Shown piece by piece: positions 26,115-34,240 of a stretch of 43,388 bases of DNA (the stretch's first letter is position 1; every line of letters begins with the position of its first letter). The notes below the pieces were generated by a model. That model had not been told where the DNA came from. It did no database searches and saw only the letters and a list, made by a program, of their open reading frames with translations. A program made the translations under genes and the position numbers. This DNA is from CAYPJE01 sp964410945. GTDB taxonomy: Bacteria; Fidelibacterota; Marinisomatia; Marinisomatales; TCS56. The DNA lies in NCBI GenBank assembly GCA_964410945.1, contig CAYPJE010000028.1:1-43388 (forward strand), written 5' to 3'.

Positions 26115-27335
26115 ATGGTAACAGCAATTACAGGCGTTATTGTATTTACAGGCGTTATTCTGATCCTGGTCCTCCTGTTGAACTTTGCGGAGAAAAAATT
26201 GCTCCCGCAGGGTGATGTGGAGATCATGATCAACGACGATAAGGAAAAAAGTGTCCTTGTACGGCCGGGTTCGACCCTGTTGACAGCCCTGGCGGGACAT
26301 AAGATATTCATTCCCTCAGCCTGCGGCGGAGGTGGTACCTGTGCCCAGTGTAAATGTCAGGTCATGGATGGAGGTGGAGATATTCTGCCCACCGAGACAG
26401 GACATATCAACCGGGCGGAGGCCAAGGAACATTACCGCCTGGCCTGTCAGGTCAAGATCAAGCAGGATATGAAAATTCAGATTCCCGATGAAATCTTCAA
26501 TATCAAGAAATGGGAATGTACAGTACGGTCCAATGATAACGTGGCCACCTTTATCAAGGAATTGGTACTGGAACTGCCGGCGGGAGAAAACCTCGATTTC
26601 AAGGCCGGTGGGTATATTCAAATCGATATTCCCAAATACGAACTGGATTACAGTGAATTTGATATTGCCGATGAATACCGGGGTGATTGGGATAAATACA
26701 ATATGTGGCGTTTTCATTCCAAGTTTGATGATGAATTATTCCGGGCTTACAGTATGGCCAATCATCCGGCGGAAGGTAATATCGTGATGCTGAATGTGCG
26801 TATCGCCTCACCTCCACCGAACCTTCCTGATGTTCCACCGGGAATTGCATCATCATTCATTTTTAACCTGAAACCCGGGGATAAAGTGTTTGTTTCCGGT
26901 CCTTACGGTGAGTTTTTTACCAAGGATACTGAACGTGAAATGATGTACATTGGAGGCGGAGCCGGAATGGCTCCCATGCGTAGTCACATATTCGATCTGT
27001 TCCATACAAAAAATACCAAACGTAAGGTGACTTTCTGGTATGGTGCCAGATCGTTGCGCGAAATGTTCTACGATGAGGATTTCAAGGCTATCCGGGAAGA
27101 GTTCCCTAATTTTGAGTATAATGTTGCCCTATCCGAACCATTACCGGAAGATAACTGGACCGGACCAACCGGATTCATTCATCAGGTGGTTCACGATAAT
27201 TATCTCAGCAAGCATGAAGATCCCACCGAGATTGAGTATTACATGTGTGGCCCGCCCATGATGATCAGTGCCGTAGATAAAATGCTTTACGACCTTGGTG
27301 TTGATAAAGATATGATTGCTTACGATGAGTTCTAG
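26115..27335 (+). CDS. nqrF: Na+-NQR subunit F, NADH dehydrogenase subunit
   Basis: Entry point for electrons from NADH: NADH to FAD to a 2Fe-2S cluster. The 406-residue protein has one N-terminal helix and a ferredoxin domain with all four cluster ligands (C70, C76, C79, C111). The FAD domain has RAYSMANHP and GIASSFIFNLKPGD. The NAD domain has IGGGAGMAPMRSHIFDL, FWYGARSLREMFY and the C-terminal YYMCGPPMM. Because NuoEFG is absent here, this is the only NADH-oxidising subunit of a respiratory complex in the window. Confidence 0.97.
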   Translation: MVTAITGVIVFTGVILILVLLLNFAEKKLLPQGDVEIMINDDKEKSVLVRPGSTLLTALAGHKIFIPSACGGGGTCAQCKCQVMDGGGDILPTETGHINRAEAKEHYRLACQVKIKQDMKIQIPDEIFNIKKWECTVRSNDNVATFIKELVLELPAGENLDFKAGGYIQIDIPKYELDYSEFDIADEYRGDWDKYNMWRFHSKFDDELFRAYSMANHPAEGNIVMLNVRIASPPPNLPDVPPGIASSFIFNLKPGDKVFVSGPYGEFFTKDTEREMMYIGGGAGMAPMRSHIFDLFHTKNTKRKVTFWYGARSLREMFYDEDFKAIREEFPNFEYNVALSEPLPEDNWTGPTGFIHQVVHDNYLSKHEDPTEIEYYMCGPPMMISAVDKMLYDLGVDKDMIAYDEF

Positions 27336-27341
27336 CAGGTT

Positions 27342-28385
27342 ATGAAAATAGGTACATCCATGAGAGTCCGGTTTTTGCTGGGCTCTCTGTGCCTGTTACT
27401 GTTGTTTGGCTGTAGCCGTCCCGATGAACAGCTTTCAATCACCGGCCACACGATGGGTACAACTTATTCGGTTAAAATCGTGCTGCGTAATTCTACGGTT
27501 CCGGACCAGGAAGAGCTTCATTCCGGAATTGACAGTATTTTGATCGAGATCAATCGTCAGATGTCCACCTGGGATCCAAACAGTGAAATATCAGAATTCA
27601 ATAATTTGGCCCAAGCCCGGGAACTGGCTGTTTCTCCTGAATTCCAATCTGTGGTCCGGCGCGCCCTGGAATTTTCTGAGATGACTGCCGGGGCCTTTGA
27701 TATTACCCTGAGTCCACTGGTTGATATTTGGGGATTCGGTCCCGGATCCCAATACGGATTGAATTTGCCGCCGGATCGAAATACTATTGTTAAAACCCGC
27801 CGGAAAGTAGGCTACCGCAAAATCAGCGTCCATCCGGATAAACTGGCCAAGCTAGACCCGGCCGTATCGATCGATTTGAGTGCCATAGCCAAAGGTTATG
27901 GTGTCGATGCAGTCTCTGGTTATATCCTTGGAAACGGCTTCGATAACTTCCTGGTGGAAATAGGTGGTGAGGTCTATTGTCGCGGAACAAATGCCCACGA
28001 TGATCCCTGGTCGATCGGGATTGACACACCCCATTTCAATGCCCTGCCCGGAGCGGAATTACAGGCTGTGGCCAGTCTTTCAAATCAGGCCATGGCTACT
28101 TCGGGTGACTATCGGCGGTTTTTTGAATATGAAGGGCGAATATATTCCCACGAAATAGATCCTCGAACCGGTTACCCGGTAGAGACAACGGTAGCTTCAG
28201 TCACTGTGATCGCACCCAACTGTATGGATGCGGATGCTTATGCTACCAGCCTGATGATAATGACAATAGATGACGGCTGGAGGTTTGTGGAATCTCTACC
28301 TGCTGTTGAGGCCTTATGGATTCTGAGGTCAGGGACAGAGAAATTTACTACTGTTCAGTCAACAGGGATGGTAGTAAGAGAATAA
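27342..28385 (+). CDS. apbE: FAD:protein FMN transferase (ApbE), lipoprotein
   Basis: Attaches FMN through a phosphoester to Thr of NqrB and NqrC. The 347-residue protein has a lipoprotein signal ending in LLLFGC (lipidated C24), so it acts at the outer face of the inner membrane. The catalytic domain has GHTMGTTYSVK, STWDPNSEISEFN, DLSAIAKGYGVDAV, LVEIGGEVYCRG and SHEIDPRTGYPV. An ATG six codons further in would also keep the lipobox. It follows nqrF by six bases. Its last base abuts the end of the convergent nqrM-like gene. Confidence 0.95.
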   Translation: MKIGTSMRVRFLLGSLCLLLLFGCSRPDEQLSITGHTMGTTYSVKIVLRNSTVPDQEELHSGIDSILIEINRQMSTWDPNSEISEFNNLAQARELAVSPEFQSVVRRALEFSEMTAGAFDITLSPLVDIWGFGPGSQYGLNLPPDRNTIVKTRRKVGYRKISVHPDKLAKLDPAVSIDLSAIAKGYGVDAVSGYILGNGFDNFLVEIGGEVYCRGTNAHDDPWSIGIDTPHFNALPGAELQAVASLSNQAMATSGDYRRFFEYEGRIYSHEIDPRTGYPVETTVASVTVIAPNCMDADAYATSLMIMTIDDGWRFVESLPAVEALWILRSGTEKFTTVQSTGMVVRE

Positions 28386-28568
28386 TTACAGGTTTTCACA
28401 TTTTTCCCGGTCGCCGTCACAGGTCGGACAAGTTAGTACCTCGCCATCCACAGTAATCCTTTGTCCACCGCCGCAATGGCCGGATATCTGTTCTTTTTTG
28501 AATATCACGCCAAGTGCCAGTCCCGCGATCGCTAATCCAAGAATTATAATTGTGATTAAAATCTGCAT
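28386..28568 (-). CDS. nqrM: NqrM-like Na+-NQR maturation protein
   Basis: A 60-residue protein with one N-terminal membrane helix (about 3-23), a short basic stretch, and four cysteines (C32, C47, C50, C57) in HCGGGQR and CPTCDGDREKC. The layout matches NqrM (DUF539), which is needed for Na+-NQR assembly and is thought to deliver iron for the NqrD/NqrE centre. The C-terminal part, with its TCPTCD spacing, differs from the proteobacterial form I remember. It is encoded on the opposite strand, and its stop codon is directly adjacent to the apbE stop. Genomic context strongly supports the call. No clear ribosome-binding site is seen. Confidence 0.75.
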   Translation of the reverse strand: MQILITIIILGLAIAGLALGVIFKKEQISGHCGGGQRITVDGEVLTCPTCDGDREKCENL

Positions 28569-28750
28569 GGTGGAATTTACAGGTGTTTTCCGGCAAAGTT
28601 CCAGATTCTTAATGCCGATTAGGCAGTATTACAGTCAGATGAATTAGATTGGACCGGGATTTGGCAGGATGTGAACCAGACGATGAATTACTAACTGATT
28701 TGGCTACCCATAAATTGAGTAATATATGTACTTTCTATGTCGATATTTTC

Positions 28751-28767
28751 TTAATAAATATTATTAA
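28751..28767. promoter_or_regulatory. AT-rich inverted repeat upstream of nhaD
   Basis: Perfect 7-base arms TTAATAA and TTATTAA surround a 3-base centre and end 19 bases before the nhaD ATG. It could be an operator or part of a promoter. The rest of the 218-base gap (28569-28786), which separates the divergent nqrM-like and nhaD genes, shows nothing I can name. Confidence 0.3.
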
Positions 28768-28786
28768 TGACTAGGGCTGATATTAA

Positions 28787-30277
28787 ATGAATACGACCAG
28801 GTTAATTGTCTTATTGCTTATTGCAGGATTATTCATCGTCCCAGGTTCTGTTTTTGCTGAAAACCCTGACCACAGCCAATCGGCAGAAGTAGTTGCTGAA
28901 CATCATGTAGATCATCATGCTGCCCCGCATGTTGATGGCGCCAACCTGAATGTGCTATGGGCTCTGCCATTTGCGGGAATCCTGCTGTCGCTGGCGGTTT
29001 TCCCCTTGGTTGCACCTCATTTCTGGCATCACAATTTCGGGAAAGTATCACTTTTCTGGGCCCTGTCATTTATTATTCCATTTTTCTTTGCCCAGGGATT
29101 TGATATAGCACTCTATGAGTTGCTCCATATTTATCTCCTGGATTATTTACCGTTCATCATCCTGCTACTGGCACTCTTTACGGTCTCTGGTGGGATTGCT
29201 ATCAAGGGTGAGTTCAAAGGGTCACCTCTTGTCAATACGATCATGATTATTATCGGTACGGCCCTGGCCAGCTGGATGGGAACGACCGGTGCCGCCATGT
29301 TGTTGATCAGACCATTGTTGCGGGCCAATAAATGGCGCAAACATAAGGTGCATACGATAGTGTTTTTCATTTTCTTGGTGGCTAATATCGGTGGTTCCTT
29401 GACACCATTGGGAGATCCGCCCCTGTTTTTGGGTTTTTTAAAGGGAGTTGAATTTTTCTGGACTACAACTAATATGTTCATCCCGATGATGGTAGCCGTT
29501 GTTATCCTGTTGGTATTGTATTATATCTTTGACTCCTATTATTACCGGAAAGAAGATTTATCAAAAATGCCGGCTGATTCCACCGGTGCTGATAAGGTAA
29601 AATTTGCTATTGAAGGCAAAATTAACCTGATCCTGCTTGCTGGTGTACTTGGGGCGGTTCTGCTGAGTGGTTTTTGGAATCCGCATATCAGTTTCAACGT
29701 TTTCCATGTGGAAGTTCAACTTCAGAACCTGACCAAAGATATTCTATTGCTTGGTCTGGCTTTCCTGAGCTGGAAGATTACGCCAATGAAAATCCGTGAT
29801 ACCAATGAATATTCCTGGTTCCCGATAGTAGAGGTTGCCAAATTATTTGCCGGTATCTTTGTGACCATCATCCCGGCGATTGCGATCCTGAAAGCCGGCA
29901 CCGACGGAGCCTTAGGTGCGGTGATCAACTCCGTATCTGATGCAAATGGCGATCCCGTGAATTATATGTATTTCTGGTCCACTGGTATACTCTCTAGCTT
30001 CCTGGACAATGCCCCCACCTATCTTGTTTTCTTTAACACTGCCGGGGGTAATGCGATTGAACTGATGACGACCTACAGGCAGACATTGTTGGCAATTTCT
30101 GCCGGAGCGGTTTTCATGGGGGCTAATACATATATCGGGAATGCTCCAAACTTCATGGTAAAAGCCGTTGCGGAAGAATCAGGTATCGCTATGCCCAGTT
30201 TCTTTGGTTATATGCTTAAGTATTCCATTCCAATTCTGATCCCATTATTTATCGTTATCAGCCTGATCTTTTTCTAA
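28787..30277 (+). CDS. nhaD: NhaD-type sodium:proton antiporter (CitMHS_2 family)
   Basis: A predicted Na+/H+ antiporter of the ion transporter superfamily, 496 residues. It begins with a cleavable-looking signal segment (MNTTRLIVLLLIAGLFIVPG, then SVFA). A His-rich extracytoplasmic stretch (H39, H40, H43, H44, H48) comes before about eleven membrane helices. Family blocks include LASWMGTTGAAMLLIRPLL, FLVANIGGSLTPLGDPPLF, GILSSFLDNAPTYLVFFN and FMGANTYIGNAPNFMVKA. These resemble the paired substrate-binding hairpins of the superfamily. Transport of another ion or a dicarboxylate is possible, but the position next to Na+-NQR favours Na+. The stop overlaps the next gene by one base. Confidence 0.82.
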   Translation: MNTTRLIVLLLIAGLFIVPGSVFAENPDHSQSAEVVAEHHVDHHAAPHVDGANLNVLWALPFAGILLSLAVFPLVAPHFWHHNFGKVSLFWALSFIIPFFFAQGFDIALYELLHIYLLDYLPFIILLLALFTVSGGIAIKGEFKGSPLVNTIMIIIGTALASWMGTTGAAMLLIRPLLRANKWRKHKVHTIVFFIFLVANIGGSLTPLGDPPLFLGFLKGVEFFWTTTNMFIPMMVAVVILLVLYYIFDSYYYRKEDLSKMPADSTGADKVKFAIEGKINLILLAGVLGAVLLSGFWNPHISFNVFHVEVQLQNLTKDILLLGLAFLSWKITPMKIRDTNEYSWFPIVEVAKLFAGIFVTIIPAIAILKAGTDGALGAVINSVSDANGDPVNYMYFWSTGILSSFLDNAPTYLVFFNTAGGNAIELMTTYRQTLLAISAGAVFMGANTYIGNAPNFMVKAVAEESGIAMPSFFGYMLKYSIPILIPLFIVISLIFF

Positions 30278-30828
30278 TGCGAATCAACCGGGTCACCACC
30301 AAAACAGGCGATAAGGGCAAAACCAGATTGGGAAATGGCCAGATGATTTCCAAGGATGCGGTAAGGATTCGCTGCCTGGGCGGACTTGATGAGATCAACG
30401 CCGGAGTTGGATTGGCCCTGGCAGTTGTTGCTGATGAAACACTGAAGGCAGCTTTAATGGCCATCCAGAATGAATTACTGAGTGCCGGCGGCGAAATCGC
30501 GCTGCCTGACAAGGGACACACACTTATCACAGAGAAGCATGTTGCCGATCTGGAAAACCAGATCGAATCCATGAATGATGAATTACCGCCGCTGGAAGAA
30601 TTTGTCCTGCCGGGAGGAGCGGAATTCGCAGCCCGGATACATCTGGTGCGGACCGTTTGCCGCCGGGTTGAAACCGATCTGGTGGCTTTGGATATTGCCG
30701 ATGGTCTGAATCCGGCACTGCTGAAGTATATCAACCGCCTTTCCGATTATTTTTTCGTTCTGGCCCGCTGGTATAATCTAAAACACGAACAGAACGAAAC
30801 TCTTTGGAATAATAGGCGTTCACAATGA
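30277..30828 (+). CDS. ATP:cob(I)alamin adenosyltransferase, PduO type
   Basis: Converts cob(I)alamin to adenosylcobalamin, the cofactor of acyl-CoA mutases. The 183-residue protein has the N-terminal ATP motif TKTGDKGKTRLGNG, a CLGGLDEINAGVGLAL block, FVLPGGAEFAARIHLVRTVC with the conserved RxxxR pattern, and the C-terminal KYINRLSDYFFVLARW. It shares a TAATG junction with nhaD. A B12-dependent mutase subunit lies 7 kb downstream, a plausible user of the product. Confidence 0.93.
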   Translation: MRINRVTTKTGDKGKTRLGNGQMISKDAVRIRCLGGLDEINAGVGLALAVVADETLKAALMAIQNELLSAGGEIALPDKGHTLITEKHVADLENQIESMNDELPPLEEFVLPGGAEFAARIHLVRTVCRRVETDLVALDIADGLNPALLKYINRLSDYFFVLARWYNLKHEQNETLWNNRRSQ

Positions 30829-30838
30829 TCACTGTGAA
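30819..30838. promoter_or_regulatory. 20-base near-perfect palindrome overlapping a stop codon
   Basis: TTCACAATGATCACTGTGAA reads the same on both strands except for one mismatched pair. It covers the stop of the adenosyltransferase gene and sits immediately before a TTGACG, about 70 bases upstream of the DHH gene. It has no T-tract, so it is more likely an operator than a terminator. Confidence 0.4.
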
Positions 30839-30907
30839 TTGACGCTGGACAATCTTAGATAAATTAAACGAAATGGAGTATATTTAATCCTTTTAGGCAG
30901 AGACAAG

Positions 30908-31921
30908 ATGATTGATTGGAATCTAGTACATAATTTAATTAACACCGCCGACAGAATTGTTATCTCAACCCACGAAAATCCCGATGGTGACGGGTTGGGA
31001 TGCGCCAGTGCAATGCAGTATTATCTTAAATCGATTGGAAAAGATTCCAGGATTCTTTCACCATCAGCTTTGCCGGTGGATTATAATTTTCTGGCGGAAA
31101 TCGACAGTTATCAGCAATACGATCCCAAAAGCCATGAAGCCTGGGTTAAAGGTGCCGATCTGGCCCTGATCTTTGATGTAGGTGATTATAGTCGTCTGCG
31201 GGCCCTGGGAGATCTGCTCAAGGCAGAAAACATCACAATGGTCAATATTGACCATCATGCCCATACTGTGAACGGCTTTTTTACTCATAATCTGATTGAT
31301 CTGGAAGCTGCCGCCACCGGTGAGATGCTGTATGATTTTTTCAGAACGGTCTATCCCGATAATCTGCCGGTAGCAATTGGTGAAGGAATTTATACTGCGA
31401 TTCTCACCGATACGGGTTCATTCCGTTACAGCAACACTAATGTTCGCTGCCATGAGGTGGCAATTGCCTGCATTCAGTCCGGGATTGAACCCCATAATAT
31501 TTATCAGCAGGTTTATGAATCCAGCTCGATCACCAGAATGCGGTTACTGGGCTTGATTTTGAACACCCTCCAGTTTGAACGTGAAGGGGAACTGGCCTGG
31601 TTCAAAATTGATCGTTCCATGTTGACAAAAAGTGGTGCTTCGGTCTCGGATGTCGATGGATTTACGGATTTTATCAGAACCATTAAAGGTGTTGAAGTTG
31701 CACTGATGTTGTTCCAGAACGGGGCGGACACCTGTCGAATCAATTTTCGTTCCAAAGGAAGGTATTCCATCCAGAAGACGGCCCAAAACCTTGGTGGCGG
31801 CGGTCATCCCTTCGCAGCTGGTGCGGTAATTCCGGGTAAACTGGCCGATATCGCTCCGCGGGTTGTTGCTGCAACTCTGGCAGCCATGGCTGAACAGAAT
31901 GAAGCCGGGGAAGATCGTTGA
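30908..31921 (+). CDS. DHH/DHHA1 phosphoesterase (NrnA-like)
   Basis: A Mn2+-dependent phosphodiesterase related to NrnA, which degrades short RNA oligonucleotides and dephosphorylates pAp. The 337-residue protein has H22 and D26/D28 in THENPDGDGLG, FDVGD near 89-93 and the DHH motif at 115-117 (NIDHH). The C-terminal DHHA1 substrate motif is GGGGHPFAAGA. A cyclic dinucleotide phosphodiesterase role (GdpP-like catalytic core) is possible, but no PAS or GGDEF domain is present. It overlaps ispH by four bases (TTGA). Confidence 0.9.
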   Translation: MIDWNLVHNLINTADRIVISTHENPDGDGLGCASAMQYYLKSIGKDSRILSPSALPVDYNFLAEIDSYQQYDPKSHEAWVKGADLALIFDVGDYSRLRALGDLLKAENITMVNIDHHAHTVNGFFTHNLIDLEAAATGEMLYDFFRTVYPDNLPVAIGEGIYTAILTDTGSFRYSNTNVRCHEVAIACIQSGIEPHNIYQQVYESSSITRMRLLGLILNTLQFEREGELAWFKIDRSMLTKSGASVSDVDGFTDFIRTIKGVEVALMLFQNGADTCRINFRSKGRYSIQKTAQNLGGGGHPFAAGAVIPGKLADIAPRVVAATLAAMAEQNEAGEDR

Positions 31922-32781
31922 AAATCATTGTAGCACAGGATGCCGGGTATTGTTTTGGCGTTCGCGACGCCGTCAAAATGGCCTTTGATACCGCCGCCGA
32001 ATATGGTGAAGTTTTTATGCTGGGGGACATTGTTCATAATGAAACCGTGGTGGACGACCTGGGAAAGGTTGGTGTCCGGGTTGTTACAACAATCGATGAA
32101 GTACCGGAAGATAAACCGGTACTATTCCGGGCCCATGGGACGGTTAATGCTATCTGGGAGGAAGCCAGAAAAAAGAATCGTTCGATCAAGGATGCTACTT
32201 GTCCCCTGGTCCGCGATATTCACAAGGAAGTAAAGGAACTATCTTCGGCCGGCTACCGGATTTTCATTATTGGGGATCATGGGCACGATGAAGTGATCGG
32301 AATCGCCAGTCAGGTGGAGGGAGCGACTATTATTGCGACTCCCGGTGAAGCGGAGAAGATTGGAAAATTCAAAAAGGCCGGGGTCGTAAGTCAGTCAACT
32401 CAGACAATCGAGAATGTTCAGGCGATAATTAATATTCTAATGACGAAAATCTATGATTTACGATTTATTAATACAATTTGCTTTCCTACCAAACGTAATC
32501 AGGAACAGATTAAAGAATTAGCCGAGACGGCTGATATTGTTATAATTATTGGTAGTTTTACCAGTGCAAATTCCAAGCGTCTGACGCAATTGGCACTGGA
32601 AAGAAACGACCGCTCATATCAGGTATCTGGACCTCAGGATTTGGATCCCACCTGGTTTACAAATATAGATACAGTAGGGATATCAGCGGGGGCATCGACA
32701 CCGGATTCTATAATCGGTGCTGTCACCCGGAAAATTGAAAAAATTGCTAACAGACCAGAACAGGAAATCAGCAATGGATAA
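31918..32781 (+). CDS. ispH: 4-hydroxy-3-methylbut-2-enyl diphosphate reductase
   Basis: Last enzyme of the MEP isoprenoid pathway; reduces HMBPP to IPP and DMAPP with a 4Fe-4S cluster. The 287-residue protein has the cluster cysteines C12 (AGYCFGV), C95 (DATCPLV) and C188 (NTICFPT), the substrate histidines H40 and H73, and the catalytic glutamate E125 in HDEVIG. It starts with a TTG inside the stop of the DHH gene (TTGA). Family homology begins at once with MKIIVAQDAGYCFGV, so this start is convincing. It overlaps pdxS by eight bases. Confidence 0.96.
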   Translation: MKIIVAQDAGYCFGVRDAVKMAFDTAAEYGEVFMLGDIVHNETVVDDLGKVGVRVVTTIDEVPEDKPVLFRAHGTVNAIWEEARKKNRSIKDATCPLVRDIHKEVKELSSAGYRIFIIGDHGHDEVIGIASQVEGATIIATPGEAEKIGKFKKAGVVSQSTQTIENVQAIINILMTKIYDLRFINTICFPTKRNQEQIKELAETADIVIIIGSFTSANSKRLTQLALERNDRSYQVSGPQDLDPTWFTNIDTVGISAGASTPDSIIGAVTRKIEKIANRPEQEISNG

Positions 32782-33655
32782 AGGATCATTTGAAATAAAA
32801 GTAGGCCTGGCAGAAATGCTGAAGGGTGGTGTGATTATGGATGTGACCACCGTTGACCAGGCAAAAATAGCCGAAGATGCCGGTGCCGCCGCCGTAATGG
32901 CACTGGAACGAATCCCGGCCGATATTCGCAAGGATGGCGGAATCGCCCGCATGAGTGACCCAAAGATGATAACGGGTATTCAGGAAGCCGTTTCAATTCC
33001 GGTGATGGCTAAATGCCGGATCGGGCATTTCGCGGAAGCGCAGATACTGGAAGCTCTAAAAGTCGATTTTATCGATGAGAGTGAAGTATTAACCCCGGCC
33101 GATGAGGCTAATCATATTTGGAAACATGATTTCAAGGTACCCTTCGTTTGTGGTTGCCGTGACCTCGGTGAGGCACTGCGCCGGATTGGTGAAGGAGCGG
33201 CGATGATTCGTACCAAGGGTGAGGCCGGCAGCGGCAATATTGTGGAAGCAGTTCGCCATATGCGCCGGGTAGTCGGGGAAATAAAAGAACTGACCATCCT
33301 GGGAAAAGAAGAATTAATGGCCCGATCCAAGGAGTTGGGAGCGCCCTTCAGTATTGTACAACAGATAGCTGAATCTGGTAGATTACCTGTTCCTAATTTT
33401 GCCGCCGGTGGGGTTGCCACTCCAGCCGATGCATCGCTGATGATGCAGCTGGGCGCCGAAACGGTATTCGTCGGTTCGGGTATTTTCATGAGTGAAGATC
33501 CGGCCAGCCGGGCCAAGGCGATTGTCGAATCGGTTACCTACTATGATGACCCGGCACGCCTGGCTAAAGTATCGGCGGGTTTGAAACAGGCCATGAAAGG
33601 CCTGGATATTGCCGAGATTCCGGAAGAACAACGGCTGCAGGAGCGTGGTTGGTAG
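32774..33655 (+). CDS. pdxS: Pyridoxal 5'-phosphate synthase subunit PdxS
   Basis: Barrel-forming synthase that builds PLP from ribose 5-phosphate, glyceraldehyde 3-phosphate and ammonia supplied by PdxT. The 293-residue protein has the lysines K80 (VMAKCRIGHF) and K148 (MIRTKGEAGSG), which form the covalent intermediates. The GGVIMDVTT start and the FAAGGVATPADASLMMQLG phosphate site are present. C81 stands where most homologues have Ala. The ATG at 32774 matches the usual family N-terminus. Confidence 0.97.
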   Translation: MDKGSFEIKVGLAEMLKGGVIMDVTTVDQAKIAEDAGAAAVMALERIPADIRKDGGIARMSDPKMITGIQEAVSIPVMAKCRIGHFAEAQILEALKVDFIDESEVLTPADEANHIWKHDFKVPFVCGCRDLGEALRRIGEGAAMIRTKGEAGSGNIVEAVRHMRRVVGEIKELTILGKEELMARSKELGAPFSIVQQIAESGRLPVPNFAAGGVATPADASLMMQLGAETVFVGSGIFMSEDPASRAKAIVESVTYYDDPARLAKVSAGLKQAMKGLDIAEIPEEQRLQERGW

Positions 33656-34239
33656 TGAAAATTGGTGTCCTGGGCCTGCAGGGTGATTATGCCCGGCATT
33701 TTCACCTTTTAAGGCTGTTGGAAATGGAACCGGTTCTGGTGCGCTATGCCCGGAATCTGGAACAGGTCTGTGGTCTGGTTATACCAGGTGGTGAATCAAC
33801 TACGATGACCAAATTGATCGCCAGTTACAATCTCTATCAACCATTGATAGATTTTGCCAGGGAAAAACCGGTTCTGGGTACCTGTGCCGGTCTGATCATG
33901 CTGGGACAACAGATCGAAGACGAACGTGTCAGGACGCTGGGGCTGATTGATGTTGACACCGTTCGGAATGCCTATGGACGTCAGGTGGATTCGTTCAGTG
34001 ATAATCTGATTGTATCCGGCCGGGAACGTGAAGTCAGTATTCCGGCTACCTTTATCCGCGCCCCCCGGATAACCAGGGTCGGCACAGAGGTTGAAGTTCT
34101 GGCGGAGCACCAGGGTAAACCGGTGGCAGTCCGACAGGGCAAGCATATGGGATTGAGTTTTCATCCGGAATTGGACGAAGTCACCATTTTTCATGATCTG
34201 GCTTTCGCCGAACAATCAATACCAGTAGCCGGGAGATAA
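33655..34239 (+). CDS. pdxT: Pyridoxal 5'-phosphate synthase glutaminase subunit PdxT
   Basis: Class I glutaminase that feeds ammonia to PdxS. The 194-residue protein has the triad C77 (LGTCAGLIML), H170 and E172 (LSFHPE), and VIPGGESTTM near residue 42. The GTG at 33655 overlaps the pdxS stop (TAGTG) and yields the standard MKIGVLGLQGDYARH start. An in-frame TTG two codons earlier is less likely. It lies one base before dxs. Confidence 0.96.
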   Translation: MKIGVLGLQGDYARHFHLLRLLEMEPVLVRYARNLEQVCGLVIPGGESTTMTKLIASYNLYQPLIDFAREKPVLGTCAGLIMLGQQIEDERVRTLGLIDVDTVRNAYGRQVDSFSDNLIVSGREREVSIPATFIRAPRITRVGTEVEVLAEHQGKPVAVRQGKHMGLSFHPELDEVTIFHDLAFAEQSIPVAGR

Positions 34240-34240
34240 T

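Noticed and set aside
28386..28568. Minus-strand short frame as a shadow of apbE
   Set aside because: It begins after the apbE stop and does not overlap it. The helix and Cys pattern support a real nqrM-like gene, so the shadow idea was dropped.
30819..30838. Palindrome as a CRP/FNR site
   Set aside because: The CRP consensus is TGTGA then TCACA. Here the half-sites come in the reverse order, so the resemblance is only superficial.
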